From Haloplanus ruber (GTDB lineage Archaea; Halobacteriota; Halobacteria; Halobacteriales; Haloferacaceae), in assembly GCF_024494725.1 (NCBI RefSeq), contig NZ_JANHDK010000003.1, positions 186,001 to 250,000 on the forward strand: a stretch of 64,000 nucleotides of DNA, in the 5' to 3' direction. The first letter of the stretch is position 1; the number at the start of each line of letters is the position of its first letter. Positions 40,707 through 48,235 of this stretch are shown one piece after another. A program made the translations under genes and the position numbers. The notes beneath the pieces are model-generated. The model saw only the letters and a program-made list of their open reading frames with translations, had not been told where the DNA came from and made no database searches.

Positions 40707-40909
40707 CGGGTAACGCGCGGTGCGCACGTTTTACGGGGGCAGTGGGCTAGTCCGTCTTCTCCGACTCCGGGGCGGTGACTCGTCCTCTGTGTGCCCGGGA
40801 CCCGAGAGCCAGCGGGGTGGCGGCCGGCTGGCAGGTCCATCCGCATCACCGAACAACGGCGCTCGCGGGCGATCCGTTCTTTTATTCCCCTCACGCCCAA
40901 CCTCCATCC
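40707..40909 (+). other. Intergenic region without supported gene
   Basis: About 200 nt. It has a TATA-like CGTTTTAC near 40727 but no ORF that begins after it. GC-rich self-complementary stretches such as GCCGGCTGGC are present; no known RNA family could be fitted. The promoter for the ferredoxin fusion is at the right end. Confidence 0.4.
40879..40886 (+). promoter_or_regulatory. TATA box of the J-domain ferredoxin gene
   Basis: CTTTTATT is centred 27 nt before GTG 40910 and supports that GTG as a leaderless start. Confidence 0.6.
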
Positions 40910-41560
40910 GTGGACGATCCGTTCGAGATTCTGGGTGTCGATTCGGATGCCGACGACGCCGATATCGACGAGGCGTACCGCCGTCGCGTCATGGAGACGC
41001 ATCCTGACCAGGGCGGGTCGGTGCGTTCGTTCCAGCGGGTGAAAGACGCCTACGAGCGGATTCTGGCGATGGAGAACGGTGAGTCGGGGGACGCCGACGC
41101 CGACGACGCCGAGACGACCGATCACCACCACGACGCCGGGTCTCGCGTCGAGTACCTGAACTACGAGGTAATCGCCGACCGGGAGTGGTCGCTGGACGAC
41201 GACGACCTGTTCGATGCCGCGGCCGACGCCGACCTCGATTCGGTGGACTACGGCGAGTTTCTGGTCGAACCCGGCGAGACGCTGCTCGAAGCCGCCGAAA
41301 ACAGGGGATTCGCGTGGCCCTACGCCTGTCGCGGCGGCGCGTGTGCGAACTGCGCCGTCGCCGTCGTCGAAGGCGAGATGACCATGCCTATCGATCACGT
41401 GCTCTCGACGGAGATGCTCGACCGCGGCATCCAACTCTCCTGTATCGGTGCCCCGACCACGGCCGCGCTGAAGGTCGTCTACAACGTCAAACAGATGCCC
41501 GATCTCGACGATCTTATCCTCCCACCCTACCGGTTCGAACGGACCCAGTCGGTCGACTGA
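40910..41560 (+). CDS. J-domain/2Fe-2S ferredoxin fusion protein
   Basis: 216 residues from GTG 40910. Residues 1 to about 55 form a DnaJ-like domain (DDPFEILGVDSDADDADIDEAYRRRVMETHPDQGG) with the HPD triad at 31-33. An acidic/His linker follows. The C-terminal half is a plant-type ferredoxin with Cys140, Cys145, Cys148 and Cys178 (CRGGACANC...SCIG) to bind a 2Fe-2S cluster. The J domain could recruit DnaK for cluster delivery or protein repair. Haloarchaeal ferredoxins often have an acidic N-terminal insert, but a J domain is a different addition. Start chosen by the TATA box. Confidence 0.88.
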   Translation: MDDPFEILGVDSDADDADIDEAYRRRVMETHPDQGGSVRSFQRVKDAYERILAMENGESGDADADDAETTDHHHDAGSRVEYLNYEVIADREWSLDDDDLFDAAADADLDSVDYGEFLVEPGETLLEAAENRGFAWPYACRGGACANCAVAVVEGEMTMPIDHVLSTEMLDRGIQLSCIGAPTTAALKVVYNVKQMPDLDDLILPPYRFERTQSVD

Positions 41561-41577
41561 GTGCGGGCCGCAGCCGG

Positions 41578-42462
41578 TCAGTACCGCCGCCTGAGGGCGA
41601 CGATAAGCAGCGCGAGCAGGGCAGCAATCAGTCCGAACCCGTCGCCGACGCCTGGCGTCACGGGCGCCGCGGTGGTGGTTGGCGTCGCCGTGCCAGTGGG
41701 CGTCGGTGTGACCGACGGCGTCGGTGTCGTAGTGGGTGTCGGCGTCGGTGTCGTCGTGGGTGACTGCGTCGGCGTCGCGGTGGGTTCCGGCGTCGGCGTC
41801 GCGGTGGGTGTCGGCGTGGCGCCGCTGACTCGGACCGTCGCCGTTCGGTTGCCGTTCACGAGTTCGCTCCCCGCGACAGCGACGGTGTACGTCCCCGGTG
41901 TCGGCTCCCCGAGTTCGACCACCACACGCTCGCCGCTGGTCACGATGCTCTCGTTACCCACTTCGTCTCCCAACGGCCCGCGAACAGTGACGTCCGCTCG
42001 GTCGGCGTCGTCGAAGTTGAACTGCACTCGCACGTGCATGCGCCGGAGGTTCTCGGGATCGACCGAACCATCGGTGACGATCTGTTGCTCCGAGCCGCGG
42101 ACCTCCAGTCCGGCGATCCGCGGCCGGACGACCTGTATGTCGGCTCGCACGTCCTCGTCACTACTGGCGTAGTAGGCACCCGGTTGGACGCCGCCGAAGT
42201 CGGCGCTCGCCGGGTCGACGGTGACAGATTGACCTCCACCGACGGCGACGAACGTCGTTTCGTTGGTGCCGACCGTTCCCTCGCCGGTGAGCTGTGCCGA
42301 CGAGATATCGAGCGTCTCGCCGACGTACACCCGCACCGGCGGGCGTGTGTCCGCTGGCTCGCTCCGCGGCTCGCTCAGCGCGACGGCCGTAGGAGCCGCC
42401 ACGCCAACGAGCAGTCCCACCAGCAGGGTCCCGACTATGACCCACTCGACATCCCACCTCAT
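41578..42462 (-). CDS. Secreted surface protein with PGF-CTERM-like tail
   Basis: 294 residues. A signal peptide (WVIVGTLLVGLLVGVAAPTAVA) precedes a beta-rich ectodomain: RPPVRVYVGETLDISSAQLTGEGTVGTNETTF, GVQPGAYYASSDEDVRADIQVVRPRI, and FNFDDADRADVTVRGPLGD. A Thr/Pro repeat linker leads to GVGDGFGLIAALLALLIVALRRRY, a PGF-CTERM-type sorting tail with a variant GDGF core. It is a close paralogue of the next gene (42513-43397), in tandem on the same strand. It should be lipid-anchored on the cell surface; the role is unknown. Confidence 0.8.
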   Translation of the reverse strand: MRWDVEWVIVGTLLVGLLVGVAAPTAVALSEPRSEPADTRPPVRVYVGETLDISSAQLTGEGTVGTNETTFVAVGGGQSVTVDPASADFGGVQPGAYYASSDEDVRADIQVVRPRIAGLEVRGSEQQIVTDGSVDPENLRRMHVRVQFNFDDADRADVTVRGPLGDEVGNESIVTSGERVVVELGEPTPGTYTVAVAGSELVNGNRTATVRVSGATPTPTATPTPEPTATPTQSPTTTPTPTPTTTPTPSVTPTPTGTATPTTTAAPVTPGVGDGFGLIAALLALLIVALRRRY

Positions 42463-42512
42463 CGGGTCATTTGTTAGGAAACCACACGCATAAACCTAGA
42501 CCCGGTCGGCCG

Positions 42513-43397
42513 TCAGCGACGCCGGGCGAGAGCCGCGACCGTGAGGACGAGGGCCGCGACCAGGGCGGTGCCGACGCCGAAGCCGGGTGAGTCACCCGTT
42601 GTCGACTCGGCGGTTGGTGTCGTGGTGGGCGTCGTGGTCCGCTCGGCGGTCGGTGTCGTGGTCTGCTCGGGCGTTGCTGTCGCGGTGGGGGCCGTCGTCG
42701 TGGCGGTCGGCGTCGCGGTGGGGGCCGTCGTGGCGGTCGGCGTCGCCGTGGCAGCGTCGCCCGTGACCCGAACCGTCGCCGCGCGGGTGCCGGCCTCAAC
42801 GTTGCTTCCCGTCACTGTGATCGTGTAGATACCGGGGGCGGGATCGCCCATGTCGACAGTGGTTCGTCCGCCACTCTGTGTGATCCGACTCGACGCGACC
42901 GTCTCGCCGGTGGGACCGACGACGGACACGTCGAGACGGTCGGCGTCGGCGAAGTTGTACTGGGCCTCGACCGACAGCCGCTGGAGGCGGTCAGGGGTGA
43001 CCCGCTGGCCGGTTACGCGCGTCTGACGGCTGTTCCGAATCTCAAGTTGGGTTACCTGCGGGCGGACGACCCACAGGTCCGCCCGGATGTCCCGGTCGCT
43101 GTCGGCGTAGTAGGCCCCTGGTTGGACGCCGTCGAAGTCGGCGCTCGTCGGGTCGACGGTTATCGAGGAACCGCCGCCAACGGCGTTGAACGTCGTGTTG
43201 TCGGTGCCGACCGTTCCCTCGCCGGAGAGTTGGATCGACGAAATGTCGAGCGTCTCGCTGACGTACACCTTCACCGGGGGTCGAGTGTCGCCGGGTTCGT
43301 CTCGGGGCTCCGTTACCGCCGCCGCCGGGAATGCGACCCCGGCGGCGACGATGATCACGAGGAGAGCCACCGCGAACCGCGTTGCAGTGCGTGTCAC
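42513..43397 (-). CDS. Secreted surface protein with PGF-CTERM tail, paralogue of 41578
   Basis: 294 residues, the same length and plan as its downstream paralogue. A signal peptide (ATRFAVALLVIIVAAGVAFPAAAV) precedes RPPVKVYVSETLDISSIQLSGEGTVGTDNTTF and GVQPGAYYADSDRDIRADLWVVRPQV. A Thr/Ala/Pro linker leads to GDSPGFGVGTALVAALVLTVAALARRR, a classic PGF-CTERM signal. The two ectodomains align along their whole length, so the pair arose by tandem duplication. The linkers differ most, as expected for low-complexity DNA. Confidence 0.82.
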   Translation of the reverse strand: MTRTATRFAVALLVIIVAAGVAFPAAAVTEPRDEPGDTRPPVKVYVSETLDISSIQLSGEGTVGTDNTTFNAVGGGSSITVDPTSADFDGVQPGAYYADSDRDIRADLWVVRPQVTQLEIRNSRQTRVTGQRVTPDRLQRLSVEAQYNFADADRLDVSVVGPTGETVASSRITQSGGRTTVDMGDPAPGIYTITVTGSNVEAGTRAATVRVTGDAATATPTATTAPTATPTATTTAPTATATPEQTTTPTAERTTTPTTTPTAESTTGDSPGFGVGTALVAALVLTVAALARRR

Positions 43398-43460
43398 TTC
43401 TGTGAGGAGTATCCCCGAGATAATAAACGAGCCGGTTAGGTGGGTAGAGCGGGAGGAAGG

Positions 43461-43468
43461 CTAAATAC
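43461..43468 (+). promoter_or_regulatory. TATA box of the repeat-containing zinc-ribbon gene
   Basis: CTAAATAC is centred 25 nt before ATG 43490, a leaderless spacing. Confidence 0.6.
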
Positions 43469-43489
43469 GTGGGGCAAAAATCCGGAACT

Positions 43490-44107
43490 ATGGACTGTCC
43501 GCAGTGTGACGGGACGCTCACCACGTACGCTCTGGGCGGACAGGAGGCGTCCGTCTGCGAGGACTGCGGGTACGTCGGTATCCTCGCCGAACACCGTGGC
43601 GAATCCCGTCAGATCGAATCGTGGGACGATGCTCTTCGTCGGTTCTACCGCGCCCACGATGCCGACGCGGACCCCGGCGTCGAACTCCGACCGCCGCTCT
43701 CCCGCCCCTCCGAGGGGGCGAGCGACGAATCGTGGGACGACGCCCTTCGCCGGTTTTACGAGCGACAGACGAGCGACGACGAGGACGGAGCCGAGACGGC
43801 CGAGCCGAGTGCGGAGACTGAGGACGAAGAGCGTGCGGAAGGCGATTCGGACGGAGACGAAGAGCGCGAGGACGCCGATTCGGACGGAGACGAAGAGCGC
43901 GAGGACGCCGATTCGGACGGAGACGAAGAGCGCGAGGACGCCGATTCGGCTGGGGAGGCGAAAAAAGGGCAACACGATGCGACCGAGTCCGACGAGACGG
44001 GTCGCGCCGACGACGCATCGACGGAGACGTCGGCTGCGGGGACCGACGAGGACGGCGACGCCGACGGCGCGACGACGCGGACTCAGTCCTCGGCGGGCGA
44101 CTCCTGA
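43490..44107 (+). CDS. Zinc-ribbon protein with repeated [10 protein letters not shown] motif and acidic repeats
   Basis: 205 residues from ATG 43490. An N-terminal ribbon ([31 protein letters not shown]) is typical of TFIIB-like or small haloarchaeal zinc proteins. [14 protein letters not shown] and [14 protein letters not shown] are two near-identical helices about 40 residues apart, probably partner-binding elements. The acidic tail contains three exact 11-residue repeats ([11 protein letters not shown]). The rest is low complexity. The last 25 bp overlap the convergent actin gene. The function is unknown. Confidence 0.75.
   Translation: MDCPQCDGTLTTYALGGQEASVCEDCGYVGILAEHRGESRQIESWDDALRRFYRAHDADADPGVELRPPLSRPSEGASDESWDDALRRFYERQTSDDEDGAETAEPSAETEDEERAEGDSDGDEEREDADSDGDEEREDADSDGDEEREDADSAGEAKKGQHDATESDETGRADDASTETSAAGTDEDGDADGATTRTQSSAGDS
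43844..43942 (+). repeat. Three 33-bp tandem repeats inside the acidic tail
   Basis: Units at 43844-43876, 43877-43909 and 43910-43942 are identical by eye and encode [12 protein letters not shown] partial fourth unit begins at 43943. The length is a multiple of three, so copy changes keep the frame. Confidence 0.9.
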
Positions 44108-45114
44108 GCCTGCCGGTCGCCGTCGGTCTCTTCTTGCTCCTCGTCGGAGCGTGCGGCGACGAGCGCCCCACGAGCGACGCTGTAGAGCGGTTCGTCGACG
44201 CTCTGGACCTCGCTGATCGAGAACGGGATCGAGGCGTCACGCAGGTGGTCCTCGAACAGTTTCTCGAAGCCGCGGGGACTGGAGGTACCGCCGGTGACGA
44301 CGACGGGCACGTCGAGATCCTCTTCGACGTCTTCCTCGTCCACCTCGCGGGCGATGTTCTCGATAACGTAGTCGAGCAGGTTCTCGTAGTAGATAGCCAG
44401 CGCCCCCTCGACACCGCCCACGTCGGTGCGGAAGTCGAGTTCGAAGTCGTCCTCTTTGATCGAGGTGACCTTGTCGACGGGGGTGCCCGTCGCCTGTGCG
44501 GCCTGTTCGTCGATCCAGTCGCCCCCGCGGGCGATGGAGAACTTCATGACCGGCACGGCGTAGTAGGACAGGCAGACGTTGGTCATACCCGCGCCGAAGG
44601 AGACGCCGAGGCCGGTGAAGTTGTGATTGGCGAGTTCGGAGTAGATGACCGCCATCCCCTCGTTGATGGGTTCGGTCTCGTAGCCCATGTCGCCGAGCAT
44701 CGACTCCAAGGTCTTCTCGTGATAGAGCGTCGAGAGGTCGGAGTCGATGGGGTCCGCGGGCGAGGAGAAGTAGAGACGCTCGCCGGGGTGGTTGGGCTGG
44801 CCGACTACCTGTTCGGTGATGAGTTTGATCATCGGAATCGCCGACGACTCCTCCGAGGAGAGGATGCCGTGTTGCATCGGGCGGCGCGTCTCCTCGTTGA
44901 AGATGTTCGCGAAGTTGAGGGCGTCGTCGCCGACGACGTACACCTTGTCGTCCTTCCGAATGTGGAGGACGTCGCTCCGCGAGAGCATCTGCTCTGCCAT
45001 ATCGGAGTATTCGATTTCGACGAAGGAGTTGCGTTGCTGGACGAAGACCGTCTCAGCCCCTTCCTGCTGTGCCGAGATGAGGTTCATGGTGCCGACGTCT
45101 AGGCCTTTGGCCAT
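44083..45114 (-). CDS. Haloarchaeal actin homologue (salactin/volactin type)
   Basis: 343 residues from ATG 45114. The actin ATPase fold is indicated by [13 protein letters not shown] (phosphate 1 loop), [21 protein letters not shown] (phosphate 2 loop, G-x-G), [14 protein letters not shown] and [21 protein letters not shown] (adenosine loop). The length and divergence from MreB and crenactin suggest the haloarchaeal filament family described as salactin and volactin, which act in shape and growth; the exact subgroup was not checked. A C-terminal acidic tail of about 20 residues is unstructured. ATG 45141 is possible but the TATA box fits 45114. Confidence 0.75.
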   Translation of the reverse strand: MAKGLDVGTMNLISAQQEGAETVFVQQRNSFVEIEYSDMAEQMLSRSDVLHIRKDDKVYVVGDDALNFANIFNEETRRPMQHGILSSEESSAIPMIKLITEQVVGQPNHPGERLYFSSPADPIDSDLSTLYHEKTLESMLGDMGYETEPINEGMAVIYSELANHNFTGLGVSFGAGMTNVCLSYYAVPVMKFSIARGGDWIDEQAAQATGTPVDKVTSIKEDDFELDFRTDVGGVEGALAIYYENLLDYVIENIAREVDEEDVEEDLDVPVVVTGGTSSPRGFEKLFEDHLRDASIPFSISEVQSVDEPLYSVARGALVAARSDEEQEETDGDRQAQESPAED

Positions 45115-45137
45115 ACGCGTGTGATGCCTCGTCGCCA

Positions 45138-45145
45138 TCATAAAC
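45138..45145 (-). promoter_or_regulatory. TATA-like box of the actin gene
   Basis: GTTTATGA on the minus strand is centred 27 nt before ATG 45114 and supports that start. Confidence 0.5.
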
Positions 45146-45246
45146 GTTCGCCCAAGTGTCCGACCGCTTACCTAGGTCTGACGGGCGTCAGACGCCCCAA
45201 ATCGTCCCGTTCGACGACGGTCGGCATCGCCGGATAGCTCGACGGC

Positions 45247-46179
45247 CTACCGCGAGAACAGCCCTTTCGCTCGGTCGACGATGCCCTCCTCCTCCTCGGT
45301 CGCGACCTCCTCGGCCTGTTGCTGTTGTCGGAGTTCGGTCAGCGCGGCCGTCTGGTCATCGACGCCCGTCGAGGCGTCCGTCTCCTGTTCACGACCCTGG
45401 AGTTTCCGCAGGTTCGAGAGTGCGTCGTCGACGCCGTCTCCCGACGACCGCACAGTCGTCGCCTCGGCGTTCTCGAACGCCTCGCGGTCGATTTCGACGT
45501 CGGTGTCGGTGTCGAACTCTAGGCGCTTGGTCTCGGTCCGACTGACGCCCCCCCACGACAGGTCGGCATCGGCCATCGCCTCGTCGATGTCGCGTCGCAC
45601 CTGCTCTTCCGACACCGTCTCTCCGCTGGCCCCCGCCTCCGTTCCGGCCTCGGCTCCGCTTGCCGTCGTGGCGCGCATCTCGGCCGCGCGCTCGCCCGGT
45701 GACGCGCGCTGGACTTGGTGGCCGACGAGCGCCGCCCCCGTTGCCCCCACGACGGCGACGAGGCCGACGGCGTAGACGGCGATGATCTGTGCGCTGTAAT
45801 CCGGCGCCCGTGTGACGTTCCAGTTCATCGGATACACCGAGACGAACGCCGCGACGGCCGCGAGACAGACGACGAGGCCCCCAACTGCGGCGTACCGCAT
45901 CCGCTCGTCACCCGGCAGGAGAACGACGATGCCGAGCAACAACACCGGGAATCCGCCGGCCGAGGCGACGACTGCTACCTCCCGGAGCGCGAACGCCGTA
46001 TTCCCCGGATCGCTGGCGAACGCCGACAGGAAGAACACGACGATGCCGACGGCGCCGAGCGCGATGCCGCCGAAAAACAGCGCGAACCCGAGATAGACGT
46101 CCGTCTCCGTCTCTGGGTCGCCGATGTATCGACCGTACCACTCGAAGAGTACGTTGTCGGGGGGGCCGTCCATGCTCAT
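45247..46179 (-). CDS. Membrane protein with four TM helices and an acidic cytoplasmic tail
   Basis: About 310 residues (start 46179 or 46173). The N-terminal LFEWYGRYIGDPETETDVYLGF precedes four helices: ALFFGGIALGAVGIVVFFLSAF, VVASAGGFPVLLLGIVVLLPG, VGGLVVCLAAVAAFVSVYP and IIAVYAVGLVAVVGATGAALV. The C-terminal about 140 residues are acidic with coiled-coil-like LSNLRKLQGRE and LTELRQQQQAEEV. This matches a conserved haloarchaeal family I know only as a DUF. It is upstream of and codirectional with the actin gene, though 130 nt apart. Confidence 0.7.
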   Translation of the reverse strand: MSMDGPPDNVLFEWYGRYIGDPETETDVYLGFALFFGGIALGAVGIVVFFLSAFASDPGNTAFALREVAVVASAGGFPVLLLGIVVLLPGDERMRYAAVGGLVVCLAAVAAFVSVYPMNWNVTRAPDYSAQIIAVYAVGLVAVVGATGAALVGHQVQRASPGERAAEMRATTASGAEAGTEAGASGETVSEEQVRRDIDEAMADADLSWGGVSRTETKRLEFDTDTDVEIDREAFENAEATTVRSSGDGVDDALSNLRKLQGREQETDASTGVDDQTAALTELRQQQQAEEVATEEEEGIVDRAKGLFSR

Positions 46180-46291
46180 CAGTGACCGTTACAGGCTCAA
46201 CCCATTTCACTGTTGGCGCCCCGTCTGACGCGGGTCTGACGCCGTATCCGAAGGCTTATCCGCAAACTCACCGACGGCGCACGTAGAGCAG

Positions 46292-47572
46292 ATGCCCTCC
46301 CGGTTCGATCCCGACATCGACTACGGCAACGCACTCATCGCTCTGGGCTGTCTGTGCCTGTTCGCCACGGTCGTCCTGGGAATCGCCCTCGCCCCGACCG
46401 GCACGACGAGTGCCGACCCCGCCGCACAGCCCGCCGACGGCGAGCGAACCATCCTTCTCGGCGTCCAGGGTGTCGGGAGCTACGTCGAAGGCGGCTCCGT
46501 CCGGCTACTTTCGGGACCCGAGGAACAGTGGCGAGAGTCCTCGGCCGACGTCTACTTCGACGTGACGCGTCTCGACAACGGATCGGTGGTCGCCGGCTAC
46601 ATGGCTAGTGGCTACGAGAACTGTGGCCCCTACGAGTCACCCTGTCACCGCACCGGGTACCGGATCATCGACCCTCAGCCCACCCCCGAGGTGGTCGCCG
46701 AGTGGTCGTTCCCGGTGCGCAACCGGGTCGCCAGCGAGGTCCACGACGTCGAACCCCTGCCCGGTGGCGGGTTCGTCCTCGCGGACATGGAACACGAACG
46801 GATCGTGATCGTCGAGAACGGCGAGGTGGCCTGGGAGTGGCAGGCGAGCACCCGCTACGAGGCCCCGGACGATCCGACGCGGAGCGACTGGCTCCACATC
46901 AACGACGTCGACCGCATCGCCGAGGATCGCTTCCTCGTCTCGGTTCGTAACGCAAACCAACTGCTCGTCCTCGAACGCGGCGAGGGGGTCGTCGAGGTGA
47001 TCAACGCGGACCGTGACGACGCCACCGACGACGACGGACTCGTGGGTGATCCGGACGTCATCCACCAGCAGCACAACCCACAGTGGCTTGGCGACGGCGC
47101 CGTCCTCGTCGCGGACAGCGAGAACCACCGGGTGGTCGAACTCCACCACACCGAGAGCGGCACCTGGGAGCCGGTTTGGGTTCTCGAAGGCGCCGGTGGA
47201 CAGCGATTCGACTGGCCCCGGGACGCCGACCGACTCCCCGACGGAACCACGCTGATCACCGACACGCGCAACGCCCGCCTCGTCCAGGTCAACGAATCCG
47301 GGCGCGTCGTCTGGGAACACCAATTCGACTACCGCACCCTCCCCTACGAGGCTGACCGTCTGCCGCCCGGTGAGACCGTCGGCGGGCCAACTTACGGTGA
47401 CGCCGACACCGTCGCCGCGGTCGGCGGGCACGTCCCCCTCCTCACCCCCTTGCTTCGCCTCCTCAGCGCCGCCGTCCGGCTCCCCCGCTGGGTCGGCGAG
47501 ATCCACCTCCTCGCCACCCTGTGCTCGCTCGGCCTGATCAGCGCCGGCTTGGTCGTCCGGTGGCGCGACTAG
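46292..47572 (+). CDS. Arylsulfotransferase (ASST)-like beta-propeller protein
   Basis: 426 residues. An N-terminal anchor (ALIALGCLCLFATVVLGIALA) precedes a repeated beta-propeller with W-x-Q/W and HDVEPLP, HINDVDRI and HQQHNPQWL motifs, where His residues line the centre as in the Arylsulfotrans family. RFDWPRDADRLPDGTTLITDTRNARLVQV is a further blade. A C-terminal TM helix (LLATLCSLGLISAGLVV) gives a second anchor. Sulfotransferase activity is not proven; the propeller may only bind. A TATA-like GCTTATCC lies at 46254-46261. Confidence 0.75.
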   Translation: MPSRFDPDIDYGNALIALGCLCLFATVVLGIALAPTGTTSADPAAQPADGERTILLGVQGVGSYVEGGSVRLLSGPEEQWRESSADVYFDVTRLDNGSVVAGYMASGYENCGPYESPCHRTGYRIIDPQPTPEVVAEWSFPVRNRVASEVHDVEPLPGGGFVLADMEHERIVIVENGEVAWEWQASTRYEAPDDPTRSDWLHINDVDRIAEDRFLVSVRNANQLLVLERGEGVVEVINADRDDATDDDGLVGDPDVIHQQHNPQWLGDGAVLVADSENHRVVELHHTESGTWEPVWVLEGAGGQRFDWPRDADRLPDGTTLITDTRNARLVQVNESGRVVWEHQFDYRTLPYEADRLPPGETVGGPTYGDADTVAAVGGHVPLLTPLLRLLSAAVRLPRWVGEIHLLATLCSLGLISAGLVVRWRD

Positions 47573-47581
47573 CTGCCCGGA

Positions 47582-47589
47582 CGCTTTTG
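47582..47589 (+). promoter_or_regulatory. TATA-like box of the Nudix gene
   Basis: CGCTTTTG is centred 27 nt before ATG 47613. Confidence 0.45.
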
Positions 47590-47612
47590 CACCGCCCCGT
47601 CCACGCACGTAC

Positions 47613-48191
47613 ATGGACGACCTGGCGTGGGAGACGACCGACTCGACTATCGACTACACCTGCCCCGGCTTCGACGTGCGCCGCGACGACGTCCGCCTGC
47701 CCGACGGCACCGAGACCGACTTCCACTACGTCGACGAACCCGCGGCCGTCGTGGTGTTACCGTTCACGCCCGGCGGCGACGTCGTGGTCATCGACGAGTG
47801 GCGCCAGGCGGTCGGCCGGGTGAATCGCGGCCTCCCGGCGGGGACCGTCGAAGCCGACGATCCGGCCCTGGCCGCGGCCGCGCGCCGGGAACTCCGCGAG
47901 GAGACGGGCTACGAGGCCGACACGACGACACACCTGTTTTCGGCCGAGCCGACGAACGGCATCGCCAACTCCGTCCATCACTACTTTGTCGCCCGCGACT
48001 GCGTTCCCGTCGGTGAGCCTGATCTCGATTTCAACGAGAGCATCCGCGTCTCGACGACCGGCTACGACGACCTGCTGGCGGCGGTCCTCGACGGAGAAGA
48101 GCGCGAGGACGGCGTCCGTGACGGCCGCACGGTCGCCGCCGTCACGGGCTACGAACTCCGCCACGGTGCCGGCCGCGAACCGTCGCCGTAG
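47613..48191 (+). CDS. Nudix hydrolase (ADP-ribose pyrophosphatase-like)
   Basis: 192 residues. The Nudix box is GTVEADDPALAAAARRELREETGY (G-x5-E-x7-REUxEExGU, with one or two changes in the front half), and the metal-binding REXXEE core is intact. The N-terminal LPDGTETDFHYVDEPAAVVVLPFTPGGDVVVIDEWRQAVGRVNRGLPAG resembles ADP-ribose/NudF-type proteins. It hydrolyses a nucleoside diphosphate linked to some group; the substrate is not fixed. It is a single gene, convergent with the AOR. Confidence 0.88.
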   Translation: MDDLAWETTDSTIDYTCPGFDVRRDDVRLPDGTETDFHYVDEPAAVVVLPFTPGGDVVVIDEWRQAVGRVNRGLPAGTVEADDPALAAAARRELREETGYEADTTTHLFSAEPTNGIANSVHHYFVARDCVPVGEPDLDFNESIRVSTTGYDDLLAAVLDGEEREDGVRDGRTVAAVTGYELRHGAGREPSP

Positions 48192-48235
48192 GCGCCGCTA
48201 CACACCGAGAAAAAACGGAGAAGTCGTGGCGATGC

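Noticed and set aside
40707-40909. Possible structured RNA in the gap before the ferredoxin fusion
   Set aside because: A TATA-like element and GC-rich pairings are visible, but no tRNA, SRP, RNase P or other known RNA core could be fitted.
41640-41820. Low-complexity GTCGGCGTCGG-type repeats and similar runs at 42600-42760
   Set aside because: They encode the Thr/Pro linkers of the two surface proteins and are not CRISPR or mobile repeats.
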